Assembly (NCBI RefSeq): GCF_033958435.1 | Contig: NC_134138.1 | Coordinates: 30,906,598 to 30,970,597 of the forward strand | Reading direction: 5' to 3' | Length of the DNA stretch: 64,000 bases | DNA from: Carettochelys insculpta | Taxonomy: Eukaryota > Chordata > Testudines > Carettochelyidae | Part shown: positions 12,055 through 23,448 of the stretch, piece after piece | How the letters are laid out: each line of letters begins with the position of its first letter | How positions within the stretch are numbered: the stretch's first letter is position 1 | The notes under the pieces: model-generated | What the model was told of the DNA's origin: nothing | Database searches by the model: none | Seen by the model: the letters and a program-made list of their open reading frames with translations, nothing else | Position numbers and translations under genes: made by a program

Positions 12055-13354
12055 TAAAGGTGCTGATTCAAAGCCTACTGAGTCAATGGAAGAACTTATG
12101 CTGATTTCAGAGGGAGCAGTATAAGTCCTAAAATGTTCAGTTATGTAGAGGCTTTTCTAGCCACTAAACTGGAGAAACACGTACCTGAAGATTCCTCAGA
12201 TCTCCTGTTTTCGAAAAACCTTACCCAACTTCTGTTGAAATCAATGGAAGTCTATTTTCCAGTGGTTTGAAAGAAAACTAAGGAATGAGGGTTCTCAGGG
12301 AGTAGATGCCTAATTCTGATGCGATTCCATCTGGCATGCTGAAACTATCAGAATGCTATCCTAACAGGCTGTAGAGAATCATTTTTAAAACCGCTGTTCC
12401 CATCAGCAGAAAGAAGAGCCTTGTGGTCACAATGATTAGACCAAGGACAAAAAGACTGAAAGGAATGATATCATACAGAACTCCACAACAACAATCTGTC
12501 CAAATTGTTTTTGGTTATGTTGAATGTGCAGACGGCCTTACACTGAAACCAAACTAAATTACATTATCCTATACCAATGTAGCAAACCATTTTAGAAGTT
12601 ATAACGTCTAAACAAACATTGCCTTGTTTGGCAGAATTTTCAAATACATATAGCTTCTTTTATATTTTTATTACAATACAAATGTGTTTTTTGTTAAATC
12701 TATTGTTGTGTGGAAATTAGCTCCAAATCTGCCAGCATGGTTTTTCCATAAAGTGAAAAAAAATTCTGTATTAGATACATAAAAACATTAAAACTCTGAA
12801 AAAGAAAAGAGCAGCCTCTGAATAAAATATTAATCAAAAAAATAAAAGAATTCTTCTATGTGAACTTAAAGGGTTTGAAAGCTGAACACTCCAGAAGAGG
12901 CTAATGTGTCGGCTCACAAAGGGAAAACAGATAATGCTTAATCATCTTTATAGCTACATCAGAGGTGTTCAGAATTAAATTAAACAAATAAACATTAAAA
13001 AAAAATCCAAAGCCATTAACTAGAGATCTGGTCATTGTCCTGTGCCTGAGATAAGGATCGTGGAATTAAGTCCTTCATTTGAAGGGTTGATTTCCTTGTC
13101 TTCCCCCAATTCTATAACCTCTTTTTCAGATGATCTTTTCCTTGGCTTTTAACATTCAGGCCAAATTTTTCTACTGTGAGTGCTGATAATTAGGTACCTT
13201 AAATCCATAATTAGTTGCGTAAATTAGCAAATTTCAGTCTCAAACACTTCCTAATCAAGTAATATATTTCACCCTCTCTTTCTTCCTGTGTTTTAAAATA
13301 TTATTTGCTTAATGTATTAGACCTCATTATTTATCTCTGTTGTTTAGACTGTTG
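12055..13354. other. 1.3 kb without recognised gene
   Basis: AT-rich. 12058-12125 contains a CCTACTGAGTCAATGGAAG-type relic of an old repeat; the rest is unique-looking. Confidence 0.45.
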
Positions 13355-13605
13355 TTGTTTTAGAATTATTATTTGTATGGCATAAGCATTCAGAGACCTC
13401 ACTTGAGACTGGGAACCCTTCACAGAGTACAAACATGTAGGAAAAGACAGCCCCCGCATCCCAAAGAGCTTTCATTCTGAATAGAAAGGACAAACCCAGG
13501 GACAAGGGAAAACAGAATTAGAGAGAAGCAAAGTGCCTTGCCCAGGGTCATACACTAGCCCAATGACAGAGCCAAGAATAAACATCCTGGTCTCGTAATA
13601 AAGTA
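13355..13605 (+). mobile_element. Ancient MIR/CORE-like amniote repeat
   Basis: Ordered landmarks of a widespread reptile repeat: CACAGAGTACAAACATGTAG, AGACAGCCCCCGCATCCCAA, AGAGCTTTCATTCTGAATAG, then AAAGTGCCTTGCCCAGGGTC and ATGACAGAGCCAAGAATA. The last part matches the conserved 3' half of MIR-type sequences (CTTGCCCAAGGTCA). It is highly diverged, hence old. Confidence 0.7.
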
Positions 13606-14242
13606 ACCTAAATACTGGACATCTATGTCCCGCAGTGTATTATTTCCCCTTTCTTCCTTCTACTTGTTTCACAGAGAAAATACCATTGGTACTTTCAACC
13701 AGATCCAGCCAGACAGTCAAAAACAGTAGTGTATGTGTAATCATGTGGGTCTTATCAAGGAAGAGAAGATGCATTTTCAGAGCAAAGGGAATATTCAGCA
13801 AGTGTCACATACAAATAAATCTTGCAAGGATTGTCTCAGGATTTTTAGAAGAGCAAATGACCTGGCAAAGAGTTGCTGACAGATTAACACATTTTATCTT
13901 GATTTTGGTGGAAATGTTTGACAATGTCTCACTGGGAGCCGGTAAGGTCAAACCCAAAGGCATCAATAATGAATAGATGATAAGATTTGATAATGGTCTA
14001 TGCATCAGCATAGCGAGGATGCTAACTAGTATGCCAAGAGTCTCCTGGAAGAAGGTGACAGATGAAAAGCCTTGTGGCTCAGCTGTGGAATCAGTTCTGT
14101 TTAAGATTTATGCTAGGAGCCAGTGCAGCTGATGTACCTTTAACTGAATGTGAGCTGAATCGCTCTCTTGTCTCATTTAGTCACTATGCAACTGGTCCTA
14201 GAGCTTAATCCACTGGAAGGGATTAGATTTATCACACTAGGG
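13606..14242. other. No gene seen
   Basis: A 113-codon frame at 13635-13976 has no recognisable domain and is probably chance. No repeat recognised. Confidence 0.4.
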
Positions 14243-14629
14243 TTACGTCTGCACTAACAAGTTTTTTTGAAAAAGCTGGGCCTTCTACAAAAAAACTCAA
14301 GGAGCGTTTACACACAAAATGGGAGCTTTCAATATTAAATTGAAAGAATGCAGCACTTTTCTGCTGTCCCTCTTCCACTCCCAGATGAGGAAGAGCGCCT
14401 CTTTTTGAAAGACTCTTTCAAAAAAAATCCTTGTGTAGATACTCCAGGGGCCAGTCTTTTGGAAGAGTGTTGGTTCCTGGCCTGGTCTTTTGAAAGAGTG
14501 GCTGGGGTGTGGCAAGAATGTCATGCAGTATTTGTTTTGATGGAGGCAATGGACTGAGTGGATGATTGTGGATGAAGAGGGTGGAAATGAAATCCATGAA
14601 CTGCAGACCAAGAACTTGCACTGTTTACA

Positions 14630-15532
14630 GTGGAGTGGCATTTTTGGATTCCTGAAACCAGCACACAATGGAGAGACTACATCATTTTGAAGGCCTGGGA
14701 TGACCAGCAGCGGGTGCAGAACCTTTGCATGCAGAAGTCCAGTTTCACGGAACTTTTGATTTGCTGGCCTCCCATTCTGAATCACAGCAATAAAAAAATG
14801 AAACTAGCTTTAACGGTTCACAAGGGAGTTGCAATTGCTCTATGGAAGTTTGCAATGCCCAACAGTTAAAATCAATTTGGGCTGAGCAGAACTACAGTGA
14901 GGGCAATGGTGATGCAGGTAGCCAGTGCAATCTGTCGGTGTCTCCAGAGGAACACCATGACCCTGGGAGATGTCCAGCACATAGTGGAATGCTTTGCTGC
15001 CATGGACTTTCTGAACTGCAGTGGGGGAACTGATGGCACACACATTCCCATCACAGCCCTGGACCACCTGGCTTCTGAATATATAAATTGCAAGGGACAC
15101 TTTTTGAAGGTGTTGCAGGTGGAGGTACATCACAAAGGTTGTTTCACTGACATCAATGTGGGATGGTCAAGAAATATTCATGACATGTGCAGCTTCAGAA
15201 ATTCTGGCCTATACAGAAAGCTCCTCGATGGGTCTTTTTTCAGAGACCAGAAAATCAAGATTGGTGACATGGAGATGCTTATGGTAATACTACGTGACCC
15301 TGCTTACCCTCTGCTTCCTTGCCTCATGAAGCCACACACAGGCATCCTGGACTACAGATTCACCAAGTGCAGAATGGTGGTGGACTGCACCTTTGGCTGT
15401 TTAAAAGCAAGATTCGGGTGCCTATTGACCCATTTGGACCTTTCCAAGACTACTGTCCCCACCGTGGTTGCAGTGTGCCGTGTTTTGCATAATCTTTGTG
15501 AATCCAGGGGGGAGAATTTCATGACAGCCTAG
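14630..15532 (+). pseudogene. Harbinger (HARBI1-like, DDE_4) transposase
   Basis: Two plus frames joined by one shift near 14865-14900. 14630-14869 gives the N-terminal part (WDDQQRVQNLCMQKSSFTEL, VHKGVAIALWKFAMPNS), which matches the helical region before the catalytic core. 14897-15532 gives the core: GTDGTHIPI with the first catalytic Asp, TDINVGWSRNIHDM with the second Asp of the motif, RNSGLYRKLLDGSFF, PAYPLLPCLMKPHTG, then MVVDCTFGCLKARFGCLL, where the acidic residue expected for the third catalytic position reads Asp (VVDC) instead of the usual Glu. It ends VCRVLHNLCESRGE. The conventional GDAAYPLLP motif appears as RDPAYPLLP. The family cuts and reinserts the transposon. This copy is frameshifted and presumably dead. 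Confidence 0.9.
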
Positions 15533-16189
15533 AGTGCAGAGGCAGATGCTGTGAGAAGGGCTTATGTTCAGCTACTCACAGGCCATTCACCAATGCAAGC
15601 ACAGGTGCAGTGGTAATCAGGGAGGATTTGAAAAATAGCTTTATGAATGATCGGGCAACCACATGATTCTGCTGATAAAACAGACCATGGATTTCACAGA
15701 AAGAATGCTTTTATTTGAGGGGGAAAAGGTTAAGGTGCAAAAAAAAAAAAAAGAATGAATGTAAAGGGAAGTTTATTTTCACAAAAAGAATGTTTGTATT
15801 CTGTGGGGGGGTGAAGGTTTTTTGTTTTTTTTTTAGCAGAGGTGCATGGAATAAGGTAGGTGTGGCACCTGGCATCTTTGTGCCTAAGGGCAGCAACCCT
15901 GACCATCCACCACTCCCCAATCCTGGATTCTGGGCAATTCCTCCAGGGTCTCATCAACCCCATCAGCTTTAGCAACCCCCATTCTTCCCAGTCCCCTCTG
16001 CTGTGAGTCCTCTGTGGACCTTTGCATAGTGGAAGGCAGCTGTGCTATCAGCTCTCTTCACCCCTGCCTGGGTCCCTCTGCCACACTCCCCACAATGATT
16101 TGTGCACCCAACCCCACCATATATGGTTGAACTAATTAATCAGAGTGTGCTTGTCATAAAAAGAATACTTTTATTTCAGGAGGAAAGAG

Positions 16190-16570
16190 TTAAGTAGCAG
16201 GAAAAGAAGTGATGTCAAGGGTGGTGGAATAACCTTTTGCAGTGGGTCTTTGAGGAGGTGGAGCAGCAGACTGTTTTTGCTCTCCCTCCTCATGTGTGGG
16301 GACCTCAACAAGTGGGGGGTGACCAAATTGAGGGGAGCCCAGGCAGCAGAAAGCAGAGTCTGCAAACTGAATCCTGCATAGCGGGTGCCTATGGAGCTCC
16401 AACATGGTGTGCAGGACCTCAGTTTTCTCTCTTACAGTTGCCAGGAGCTGTGCCATGTCCTCTCTCAGCTGTGCCAATTCCTCTCTCCTGCCAGCTGCAT
16501 GGAGGTGGTGAGATGGAGCACTCACCAGCCATGTGATATGGCCATGCAGTCCTGGGAAATTTAAATGTGC
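16190..16570 (-). pseudogene. C-terminal part of Harbinger Myb/SANT accessory protein
   Basis: The minus frame contains RREELAQLREDMAQLLATVR followed by EKTEVLHTMLELHRHPL, a coiled-coil-like tail typical of the Myb/SANT-like protein encoded beside Harbinger transposases. The N-terminal trihelix domain seen in the gene at 143-829 is absent: homology stops near 16570, where RTE LINE sequence begins. The open frame extends artificially across that junction. It is not functional as it stands. Confidence 0.7.
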
Positions 16571-17038
16571 AGGGAGCATTTTGTATCAGTAGCTCTTCAA
16601 AATGTTCCTTCAATCTTCTGAGCTGCTGTCTTGGGTTTGTTAGCATACAGCCCCTCCTTATCCTGTATTGGATGATCCAGTGTATGCCATGACCCAGCTA
16701 GCTTCCATGTGATGTTATAGAGCTCTTTCAGGTATCTCTGTCCTGCAGCTTGTTCAGCTTGTGCAAGGTCTTCCACAAAGTTCCTGTCCCATTTTACAGC
16801 CTTTTTTAACTTCTTTGTTGGCTTCTGAATATAGTCTCTGAGCTTCCACCTTGGCTGCTCTTGTTTTGCTGTTGTTGACTGCTGCTTTTCTGTCCTTTCA
16901 TTCCTTCTCTTTTCTCAGAGTTTCTGCTGTGATCCATTCTTTGTGATTCCTTGTGCTCTTTCCCAATATTTTATTGCAGGTTTCTTTCCAGGCTGTTTTG
17001 GTGGGAAGATGGTGGGGACCTATCTGTGGGGAAGGAAC
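16571..17038 (-). mobile_element. RTE-type LINE, middle part (continues at 18607-19530)
   Basis: On the minus strand the decayed translation shows TRAAKVEAQRLYSEANKEVK, then DLAQAEQAAGQRYLKELYN, ITWKLAGSW and, last, LRRLKEHFEELL. These are landmarks of the region between endonuclease and reverse transcriptase in RTE-clade ORFs (the sequence captured in vertebrate CFDP2-like proteins). Stops and shifts are present. It joins on to 18607-19530 once the intervening CR1 is removed. The RT itself is not present here; the element ends against the Harbinger relic. Confidence 0.78.
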
Positions 17039-18606
17039 TAGTTATGAGCGATCTAAAAAAAACTAGATGTACACAAATCCAGGGGTCTGGATTTAATGTA
17101 CCCAAGGGTACTGAGGGAATTGGCAGACGTCATTGTTGAGCCTTTGGCCATTATCTTTGAAAACTCTTGTAGATCAAGAGGGATCCCAGATGATTGAAAA
17201 AAGGCAAATGTAGTGCCCATCTTTAAAAAAGGAAAGAAGGACAATCCAGGGAACTATACACTGATCAGCCTTACCTCAATCCCTGGGAAAATAATAAAGA
17301 GCATCCTCAAGGAATCCATTTTGGAGCACTTGGAATAGGGGAAAATGATCAAAGGTAGCCAACATGGATTCACTAAGGGCAATCTGTGCCTGACCAATCT
17401 GATTAGTTTCTGTGACGAGGCTCTGTGGACATGGGGAAGTCAGTGGATGTGATATACCTTGACTTCAGCAAAGCTTTTGACACATTCTCCCACAACATTT
17501 TTGCCCATAAGGTAAGGAAGTATGGATTGGATCGATGGACTATAAGATGGACAGAAAGCTGGCTTGATGGTCAAGCCAATGGGTAGTGGTCAATGGCTCA
17601 ATATCTGGATGGCAGTCGGTTTCAAGTGGAGTGCCCCAAGGCTCAGTTCTGGGGCCAGAGTTGTTCAAAATCTTTATTAATGACCTGGATGAGGGACTGG
17701 ATTGCACTCTCAGCAAGTTTGTGGACAACACTAAGCTTGGGAGAATGGTAGATACATTGGAGGGTAGAGATTGGATTCAGAGTGACCTGGATAAATTGAA
17801 GGATTGAACCAAAAGAAATGTGATGCGGTTTAACAAGGAGAAGTGTAGAGTCCTGCACTGGGGGTGGAAGAATCCCAAGCATTGTTATAGGCTGGACTGA
17901 CTGCCTAAGCAGTAGTACAGTGAAAAGGGATCTAGGGGTTATGTGGGATGAAAGGCTGGACACGAGTGAACAGTGTGCCCTTGTAGCTCAGAAGGCTAAC
18001 AGCATACTAGAGTGTATTAGGAGGAAAATTTTGAGCAGATCTAGAGAAGTGCTTATTCCCCTCCATTTGGCACTGGTGAGGCCACATCTGGACTATTGTG
18101 TCCAGTTTTGGGCCCTTCAGTGTAAAAAGATTGTGGACGTGTGGAGCAGGTTCAGAGGAAGGCAACCAAAATGATTAAGGGGATGGAGCACGTGACCTAT
18201 AGGGAGATGCTGAGGGATTTGGGCTTGTATAGTTTACAGAAGAGAAGGCTGACAGGTGATTTAATAGCAGCCTTCAACTTCCTGAAGGGGAGCTCTAAAC
18301 AGGATGGTGAGAAACTGTTCTCAGTGGTGTCAGATTGCAGAACAAGGAGCAATGGTCTGAAGTTACAGAAGGAGAGGACTAGGTTGGATATTAGGAAAAA
18401 CTACTTTATCAGAAGCTTGGTGAAGCACTGGAATAAGTTGCCTAGAGAAGTGGTGGATTCTCCATCCCTAGAAGTTTTCAAGTCCCAGCTCGACAAGGTC
18501 CTGGCTGTGATGACATCGTGGGGGTTGATCCTGCTTGGAGCAAGGGGCTGAAATAGATGACCTCCTGAGATCCCTTGCAACCCTATAATTCTATGATTCT
18601 ATGAGT
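17039..18606 (+). mobile_element. CR1 LINE inserted in an RTE LINE
   Basis: Plus-strand CR1 of about 1.57 kb, 5'-truncated, starting near the AAAACTAGATG region and ending in ATTCTATGATTCTATGAG. It spans the RT core and the 3' untranslated tail (GGGCTGAAATAGATGACCTC, then CTGAGATCCCTTGCAACCC). The 3' tail has the ATTCTATG octamers that differ from the TTCTTATG type at 5083-6357, so two CR1 subfamilies are present. RTE sequence in the opposite orientation lies on both sides. Confidence 0.93.
17586..18551 (+). pseudogene. CR1 reverse transcriptase, degraded
   Basis: Frame 17586-17807 carries [20 protein letters not shown], then [11 protein letters not shown] in place of the catalytic FADDTKLG, so the second Asp of the palm is Asn. 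17920-18174 continues with KRDLGVMWDERLDTSEQCAL and LVRPHLDYCVQFWA. 18141-18551 gives KATKMIKGMEHVTYREML, LGLYSLQKRRLTGDLIAAFN and RLDIRKNYFIRSLVKHWN. At least three frames are needed to read through, and the active-site change alone would inactivate it. Upstream thumb and palm pieces are recognisable in 17200-17580 at DNA level (CCTTGACTTCAGCAAAGC). Confidence 0.9.
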
Positions 18607-19530
18607 GGTGTGTTCCCAAATTTGTTCCAAGGTCACATCTTTCAGGATGAGGTTCACCAGAAGTGCATATCTGTTGGACAGCTCCACTTGGAAACAAGCT
18701 CTTGTCTCTAAATCCTTTGGCGGTTCTGTGTTGAATCTCAATCACGGCTTGGTCACTTTTGTGGTGTACCTCTTGAGGCTGAACTTGAGTTTTACCTTGA
18801 CCAAATAGTGATCTGAACCTGCATCTGCTCCTCTTCTAGCACAGATGTCTTGCATCACTCTACTGAAAGAACTGCTAATACAGATGTGATCAATCTGGTT
18901 TTCTGACTGGTGCTTTGATGAAACCCAAGTGACCTTATAAATCCTTTTGTGTGGAAAAACACTATCACCTATCACCACTCCAATCAAGGAACAAAAGTCA
19001 CTCAAGCACTCTACATTTTCATTCATGTTGCCTAGGCCTTCTTTTCACATGGTCTGTTTTCTGCCTCTATTTATGCTTCCAATTTTTGCTTTGAAGTGCC
19101 AATCAAAATCAGTATATCCTCTTTTGCTTTCTGGTACACCACACTTTGTAGTTTCTCATAGAAGTCAGTTTTACATTCCTCAGCTGCTTCATTGGTTGGT
19201 GCATAACGTTGCACAATTAGTACCTTTCACACTCTATTGTAGAATCTGACTGTGATGATGCATGATGATACTGCTCTCCACTCCATTAAAGTACCAGATG
19301 CCTCTACTGATAACCTGAAGGCCACATCTTCTGTGTGTGGTGCACCCTCTTTTTCATGTCCTAAATAGATGAGGGTTTCACCTGTTGCCAGGCATAGCTG
19401 CCCAAATTGCATCCATCTTGGCTCACACAAGCCCAAAACTGGAAGATTTTACTGTTTCATCTCCATTGCAATCTGTACTGTCTTCCCCTCTTGATACATG
19501 GTCTGAACATTCCACGTACCAAATTGGGTG
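18607..19530 (-). mobile_element. RTE-type LINE, endonuclease part
   Basis: Minus-strand remainder of the LINE at 16571-17038, separated by the CR1. It holds the C-terminal part of the apurinic-type endonuclease and further degraded upstream coding sequence (about 19040-19530, with stops). The 5' end of the element is not clear and fades near 19530. Confidence 0.78.
18742..19026 (-). pseudogene. RTE LINE endonuclease domain fragment
   Basis: The 94-codon minus frame shows LSDFCSLIGVVIGDSVFPHK, then KVTWVSSKHQSENQIDHICI, and ARRGADAGSDHYLVKVKLK. The NQIDHI motif and the GSDH motif (catalytic Ser-Asp-His of the exonuclease-endonuclease-phosphatase fold) identify the domain. Spacing of VIGGTLFPH-type, VTWVSP-type and GADxGSDHHLV-type blocks is that of RTE/CFDP2-like proteins. 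The flanking region is broken by stops, so this is a relic. In the intact family the domain nicks target DNA for target-primed reverse transcription. Confidence 0.85.
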
Positions 19531-19559
19531 GTTGTAAAATCGAGCTAACTACCTTAAAA

Positions 19560-19866
19560 TCAACTTTATGATGTTGTGTAGATATAGCCTAAGTCAACCA
19601 TAGATACGGAATCCTAGCTATGGCAATTACATAGATAAAATTGACATATCTGCACTCAGCTACCTTGGCTGTCTATACTGGGGAAGGTCAATGGGAGAGT
19701 TTCTCCCATCGATTCCCTTTAATCCTTGCATCTTGCAAAGACTACAATGGTCGTCTGTGACCCCTGAGAGCTTGATTTCACGTGTCCATACTAGACATGC
19801 AAAATCAAACCCTGGAAGATTGACCCTGATCAGATTGCTCTTCCAGGGTAGCGTAGACATAGACTA
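19560..19866 (+). mobile_element. GTCTACAC-family MITE (same family as 24291-24517)
   Basis: Ends in GGGTAGCGTAGACATAGACTAAG, a degraded copy of the GTGTAGACATAGCC|TAA terminus. Internal blocks AGCTATGGCAATTACATAGAT, ACATATCTGCACT and CATACTAGACATG are shared with 24291-24517. The left end is unclear because a second GTGTAGATATAGCCTAA-like end lies at about 19584-19600. Confidence 0.65.
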
Positions 19867-21398
19867 AGTGTTGCTCATCATAGGCAGTTGGACTCAGAAT
19901 CAAGTAGGCAAGACTGTGGCTGTTGTAATCTTTGCAGGGATTGAACTAGAGAAGGACTGTAGATGATGTGGTAATGTGGAAGGGCAAAACCAAAGAAAAG
20001 CAAACAAAAATACCTATCATCCTGTGCCATTTCTGAAGGCTGAAGAGCTGGGAGAAAGACAGCACATTACACATTCAAGATTGGTTACTATTCCTGAAAA
20101 AGTTAAATCTTGTTGATATTCTTTTACTGCTGAACTATTTAGATTGGATCCAAATAATAATGATATTTTTATCTTTTGTCTGGAGAGCACCAAATTTGGT
20201 TTTTTTTTCTTTTTTTGTTTTTTGTTTTTAAAGCCTCTACAGCAGCAATTCCACATGTCATTTTGGAAGTGACACAGACAAACAGAATTACTGCCTGTTA
20301 GGAATATGATGTTTTCCTGGCCAGCAAAACAACAGAGTTAGTAACAGCAATTTCAGCTAGAATATTTCTGGACCACAGTAGTGCCTTCATCAAAAAGAAA
20401 GAAACAAAGGGTTTTGTGGGAATTTTTTTGAAACAAAGAAGAAACAGAACAAAAGACTTTAGATGTTAATGTGTAGTTTCCTCTTTTGTATTCGAGCTCA
20501 AACTTGATTAGGCTGAGCAAACATTTCTTGGACAGAAGGCAAATGTTTATAATCAGACACAACACATATATACTGGAAAAAGGCAAGACTTTTAGTGAAC
20601 GCATGGTGAGTTTGGACTTGCAAAAATGGTCCACTTATGAACTTCAAAGTTCAAGGTATTTCTCTTGTTTTATGGAATTGTTTATCTTTAGGTCACCTAA
20701 CACTTTTATCTATATTTTTTTCTGTTAATTGGTTGTATGTTTTTGCTTTGCTAATATACATCCTTCAGTATGAACATTTCCAAAGAGATCAGGTTCAGGT
20801 TTTCAAGAGCTCAGCACCCACAACTGTGCTCTGATTTTCATAAAATCCTGTGACTGATACCTGTGACAGAATTCGAACTGCTCTGTAGTAATTTATGATT
20901 AGTACATGTTGATACCATTTTTTCCCATTTTATGATGGAATATAGTTTCTCTATGGTTCAGCAAATATAATAAAGAGCCCTATAACATCTAATTTTGCTT
21001 GCAGGCTCAGATAAATTATTAAGGGATTCTGCATCTACTCATCAGTGCTGCCTCGCACAATTGTATCTATTATGCCAAACAGCAAGTCACACAATGGAAA
21101 GGAAAGTCTCTTCATGTGAGTAAAAAGGTTGGTTTCTATACAGGGATAAAACAAGTAGCAGAGTTGTCTAAGATCTAAGAAGTCAGACCATATTTTAAAA
21201 AGCAGAGAAGACTTTGCAGATATTTGGCATTTTATTCACACATATTAAATATTCTGTACACTCATGAAAATTAAGTGTGTTGCTTTTCATCCCCTTGACC
21301 CTTTATTTTTAAATCACATATGGTATTAAAATGCGTGGATATCTTAAAGGTAGAAGAGATGGTACGATAAAATAAAAAAAATATGGAGATACAGATCT
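19867..21398. other. 1.5 kb without recognised gene
   Basis: Unique-looking AT-rich sequence with a T-rich run at about 20200-20232. No domain is seen in the short frames. Confidence 0.45.
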
Positions 21399-21545
21399 CA
21401 CAGAATTCAAAGGGACCTCAGGAGGTCATCAAGTCCAGTCGCCTGGCCAGATCAACAACAGATCCCTAAATGGGCCCCCTTAAGGTTTGAACAAACAAGC
21501 CTGGGTTTGAGAGCTAATCCACAAACCACTGAGGTATCAATCCCA
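21399..21545 (-). mobile_element. Cry-type tRNA-derived SINE
   Basis: The reverse complement reads from a tRNA-like head (CCTCAGTGGTTTGTGGATTA, A-box region; CCCAGGCTTGTTTGTTCAAA, degraded B-box region) through AAGGGGGCCCATTTAGGGAT to the CR1-like tail GACCTCCTGAGGTCCC. This head-plus-CR1-tail structure is that of the Pol III SINEs of cryptodiran turtles. Confidence 0.78.
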
Positions 21546-22481
21546 TCAGATGCTAAGAAAGATATTGCCAAACCTCATGAGGATTTCAGGAGGACACAGA
21601 AATGGGCAGTAGAAAGGTTGGGGCATGGAATTTTGAAAAAGATGAACATGGAGAATATAACACTGTATCACATTTTTCTTCTGTAAAATTATGCTTCAAT
21701 GATTTACCATAGGTTTGGTGTCTAGTTTTCAGCCAAACGCCCCAGCAAAAGGGGCCCTCCCAAGTATAGTGAAAATGAGCAGTCAGGTGAGGTAGGTGGA
21801 AAGCAAATGACAGGGAGGAAGAAGTAGGTAGCAAGGAAGGGCCTCAGAGAAGAGTGGGACAAGAGTGTTGTGTTGTGTGTTGTTTTGTCGGAAAATTATT
21901 AACTCTAAATTTGCCAGACATCACCAGATGCAAGTTATTCAGTGTTTTGAGAAGACAGTAGCAGAAGACATTAGACAAGCTAGAGAAACCCTCTAATCAA
22001 ACCACTGAATTCAGAATACCATTGTATTGAAACCACTGTACTGAAATTATCTACCTATCAAATTAAGATGACATTACTAATTGTTGGCTTTGTAAAAATA
22101 CCTGTAACTAGAATAAAAAAATGTATTGGGTGTCTGAAAATACATACTTTGACTTTTCTGTGTATTTCAACCATCTGCAACTGAAAGAGAAGCAGTCTTT
22201 TTATTTAGGGTGGCTACATCCTATTGTAAAGTCGCTTTAGAAGTAATTTGTCTGATTACGTTTTGCGGAATGTTGAGATCAGAGTGTGGTGGTTGATTTT
22301 CTCTTGTTAGTATGATAAGTTTTGTTGAGATGACCTTAATCAAAATTAATTTCAAGACATTAATTGAATGTTTGTAACCTGGGTGCATACAATTATGCAT
22401 CTGAATCCACAGTTAGGCACTGAAATCACTTCTTTTTTCAGAAGTATTAAGCACTTGCTTCTTACGCTCATCCTGCCTGTG
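21546..22481. other. No gene seen
   Basis: Unique-looking sequence; no repeat ends recognised. Confidence 0.45.
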
Positions 22482-22489
22482 CTCAGGAC

Positions 22490-22686
22490 TGGTGTTCTCT
22501 GTAAGCTGAGCTTTTGGGTGGCCGCCCAGGAGAGCTTTATGTGCCATCCAGCTAACTAGCAAAGTGCCCACAACCACCCTCAATGGGCATTATGTGTTCT
22601 AGTTGGTGGTGCACATTTGTGCATACCTGGGTGCAAGTAACAGAATTTATTCTACCCACGCATGGAAAATGTTACAGGGAGCACTG
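22490..22686 (+). mobile_element. hAT-like short element with 8-bp target duplication
   Basis: Inverted ends TGGTGTTCTCTGTAAGCTG and GTTACAGGGAGCACTG. They are flanked by 8-bp direct repeats CTCAGGAC (22482-22489) and CTCAGGTC (22687-22694), one mismatch; an 8-bp duplication is typical of hAT. A second, degraded, inverted copy lies at 62060-62254 (shared GTAAGCTGAGC, GGTGGCC...CCAGGAGAG, GAATTTATTC-type blocks). Confidence 0.75.
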
Positions 22687-22694
22687 CTCAGGTC

Positions 22695-23448
22695 CTCTGA
22701 AAAATCAGTGCAGAAATATAGATTTAGGTGCCTAAATACACCAAATTGAAGATTTGGGTGAGTGCCTGTCTACGTGTGAATGTGTGTATTTTAAATCTTC
22801 TTAATACCTGTGGCTCCTACACTAATTTGAAAGTAACGAAGGTTGGCTTCAGGATCACAAACCTACTAAATGGTTGCATAAAGCTAAGATTAAAGGATGT
22901 GAATGGCTATTCATTAAATAGTGCCTAGGTAACAGATAAACGCACAAATTAATTTGAGAATAAATGTAAAACTCAGCACACTTCCGAATTATTGATAGTA
23001 AACTGAGATAACCTCTAATTCCTATGCAATCTGGGTGATCTTTTCAATAAAGGATAAAATAAATTGGATCTGAGAGTGCTTTTATTTACAGATGTGTAAT
23101 TCAAGATTAATTCCACTACATGGACACATGCTAGTTTTTAAATGGTTTGAGATCAGAATCAGATACATTAAGGTTTTTGCTGCTTCTAAATGGACCTGTA
23201 TAAATGACCTACATTTATCCCATGCAAAGCTTTATCTTGTTGTATATTTCTGTGATACTGAGCATTGGCCTTCTAACAATGTTTTCATTTCCTTTTTAGA
23301 AATGTCTGTTAGTTCCAATAAACTGTTTGTCACTGAACAGAGGAAAAGACATACAAAGAACAAAGCATCTGTGGTGTCTTACACTAGTAAAGGTCTATAT
23401 GCAGATATAGAACATGATACTGGTATTATTTCAAGCACTATTCAGTAA
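22695..23448. other. Unique sequence with one possible exon-like stretch
   Basis: Mostly unique AT-rich DNA. At 23281-23299 a pyrimidine-rich run ends in AG (TTTTCATTTCCTTTTTAG). It is followed by an open stretch (23300-23445; MSVSSNKLFVTEQRKRHTKN then KASVVSYTSKG) that ends at a TAA, which is also the target site of the MITE at 23449. I do not recognise the peptide, and it could be chance. Confidence 0.3.

Larger units (their letters stand above)
14243..16575 (+). mobile_element. PIF/Harbinger transposon relic with two convergent genes
   Basis: Begins with a terminus resembling the GTCTACAC family (AGGGTTACGTCTGCACTAAC). It carries a DDE_4/HARBI1-type transposase on plus (about 14630-15532) and the tail of a Myb/SANT accessory gene on minus (16570-16190), the standard convergent Harbinger arrangement. 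The 0.65 kb between them holds two minus-strand AATAAA signals in similar contexts, at about 15708-15714 and 16167-16174; the second lies just past the accessory gene's stop. The element breaks off near 16575 against RTE LINE sequence, so its right terminus and the DNA-binding half of the accessory gene are missing. Confidence 0.85.

Noticed and set aside
14297..14785. 162-codon minus frame
   Set aside because: It is antisense to the 5' part of the Harbinger transposase region and has no domain of its own.
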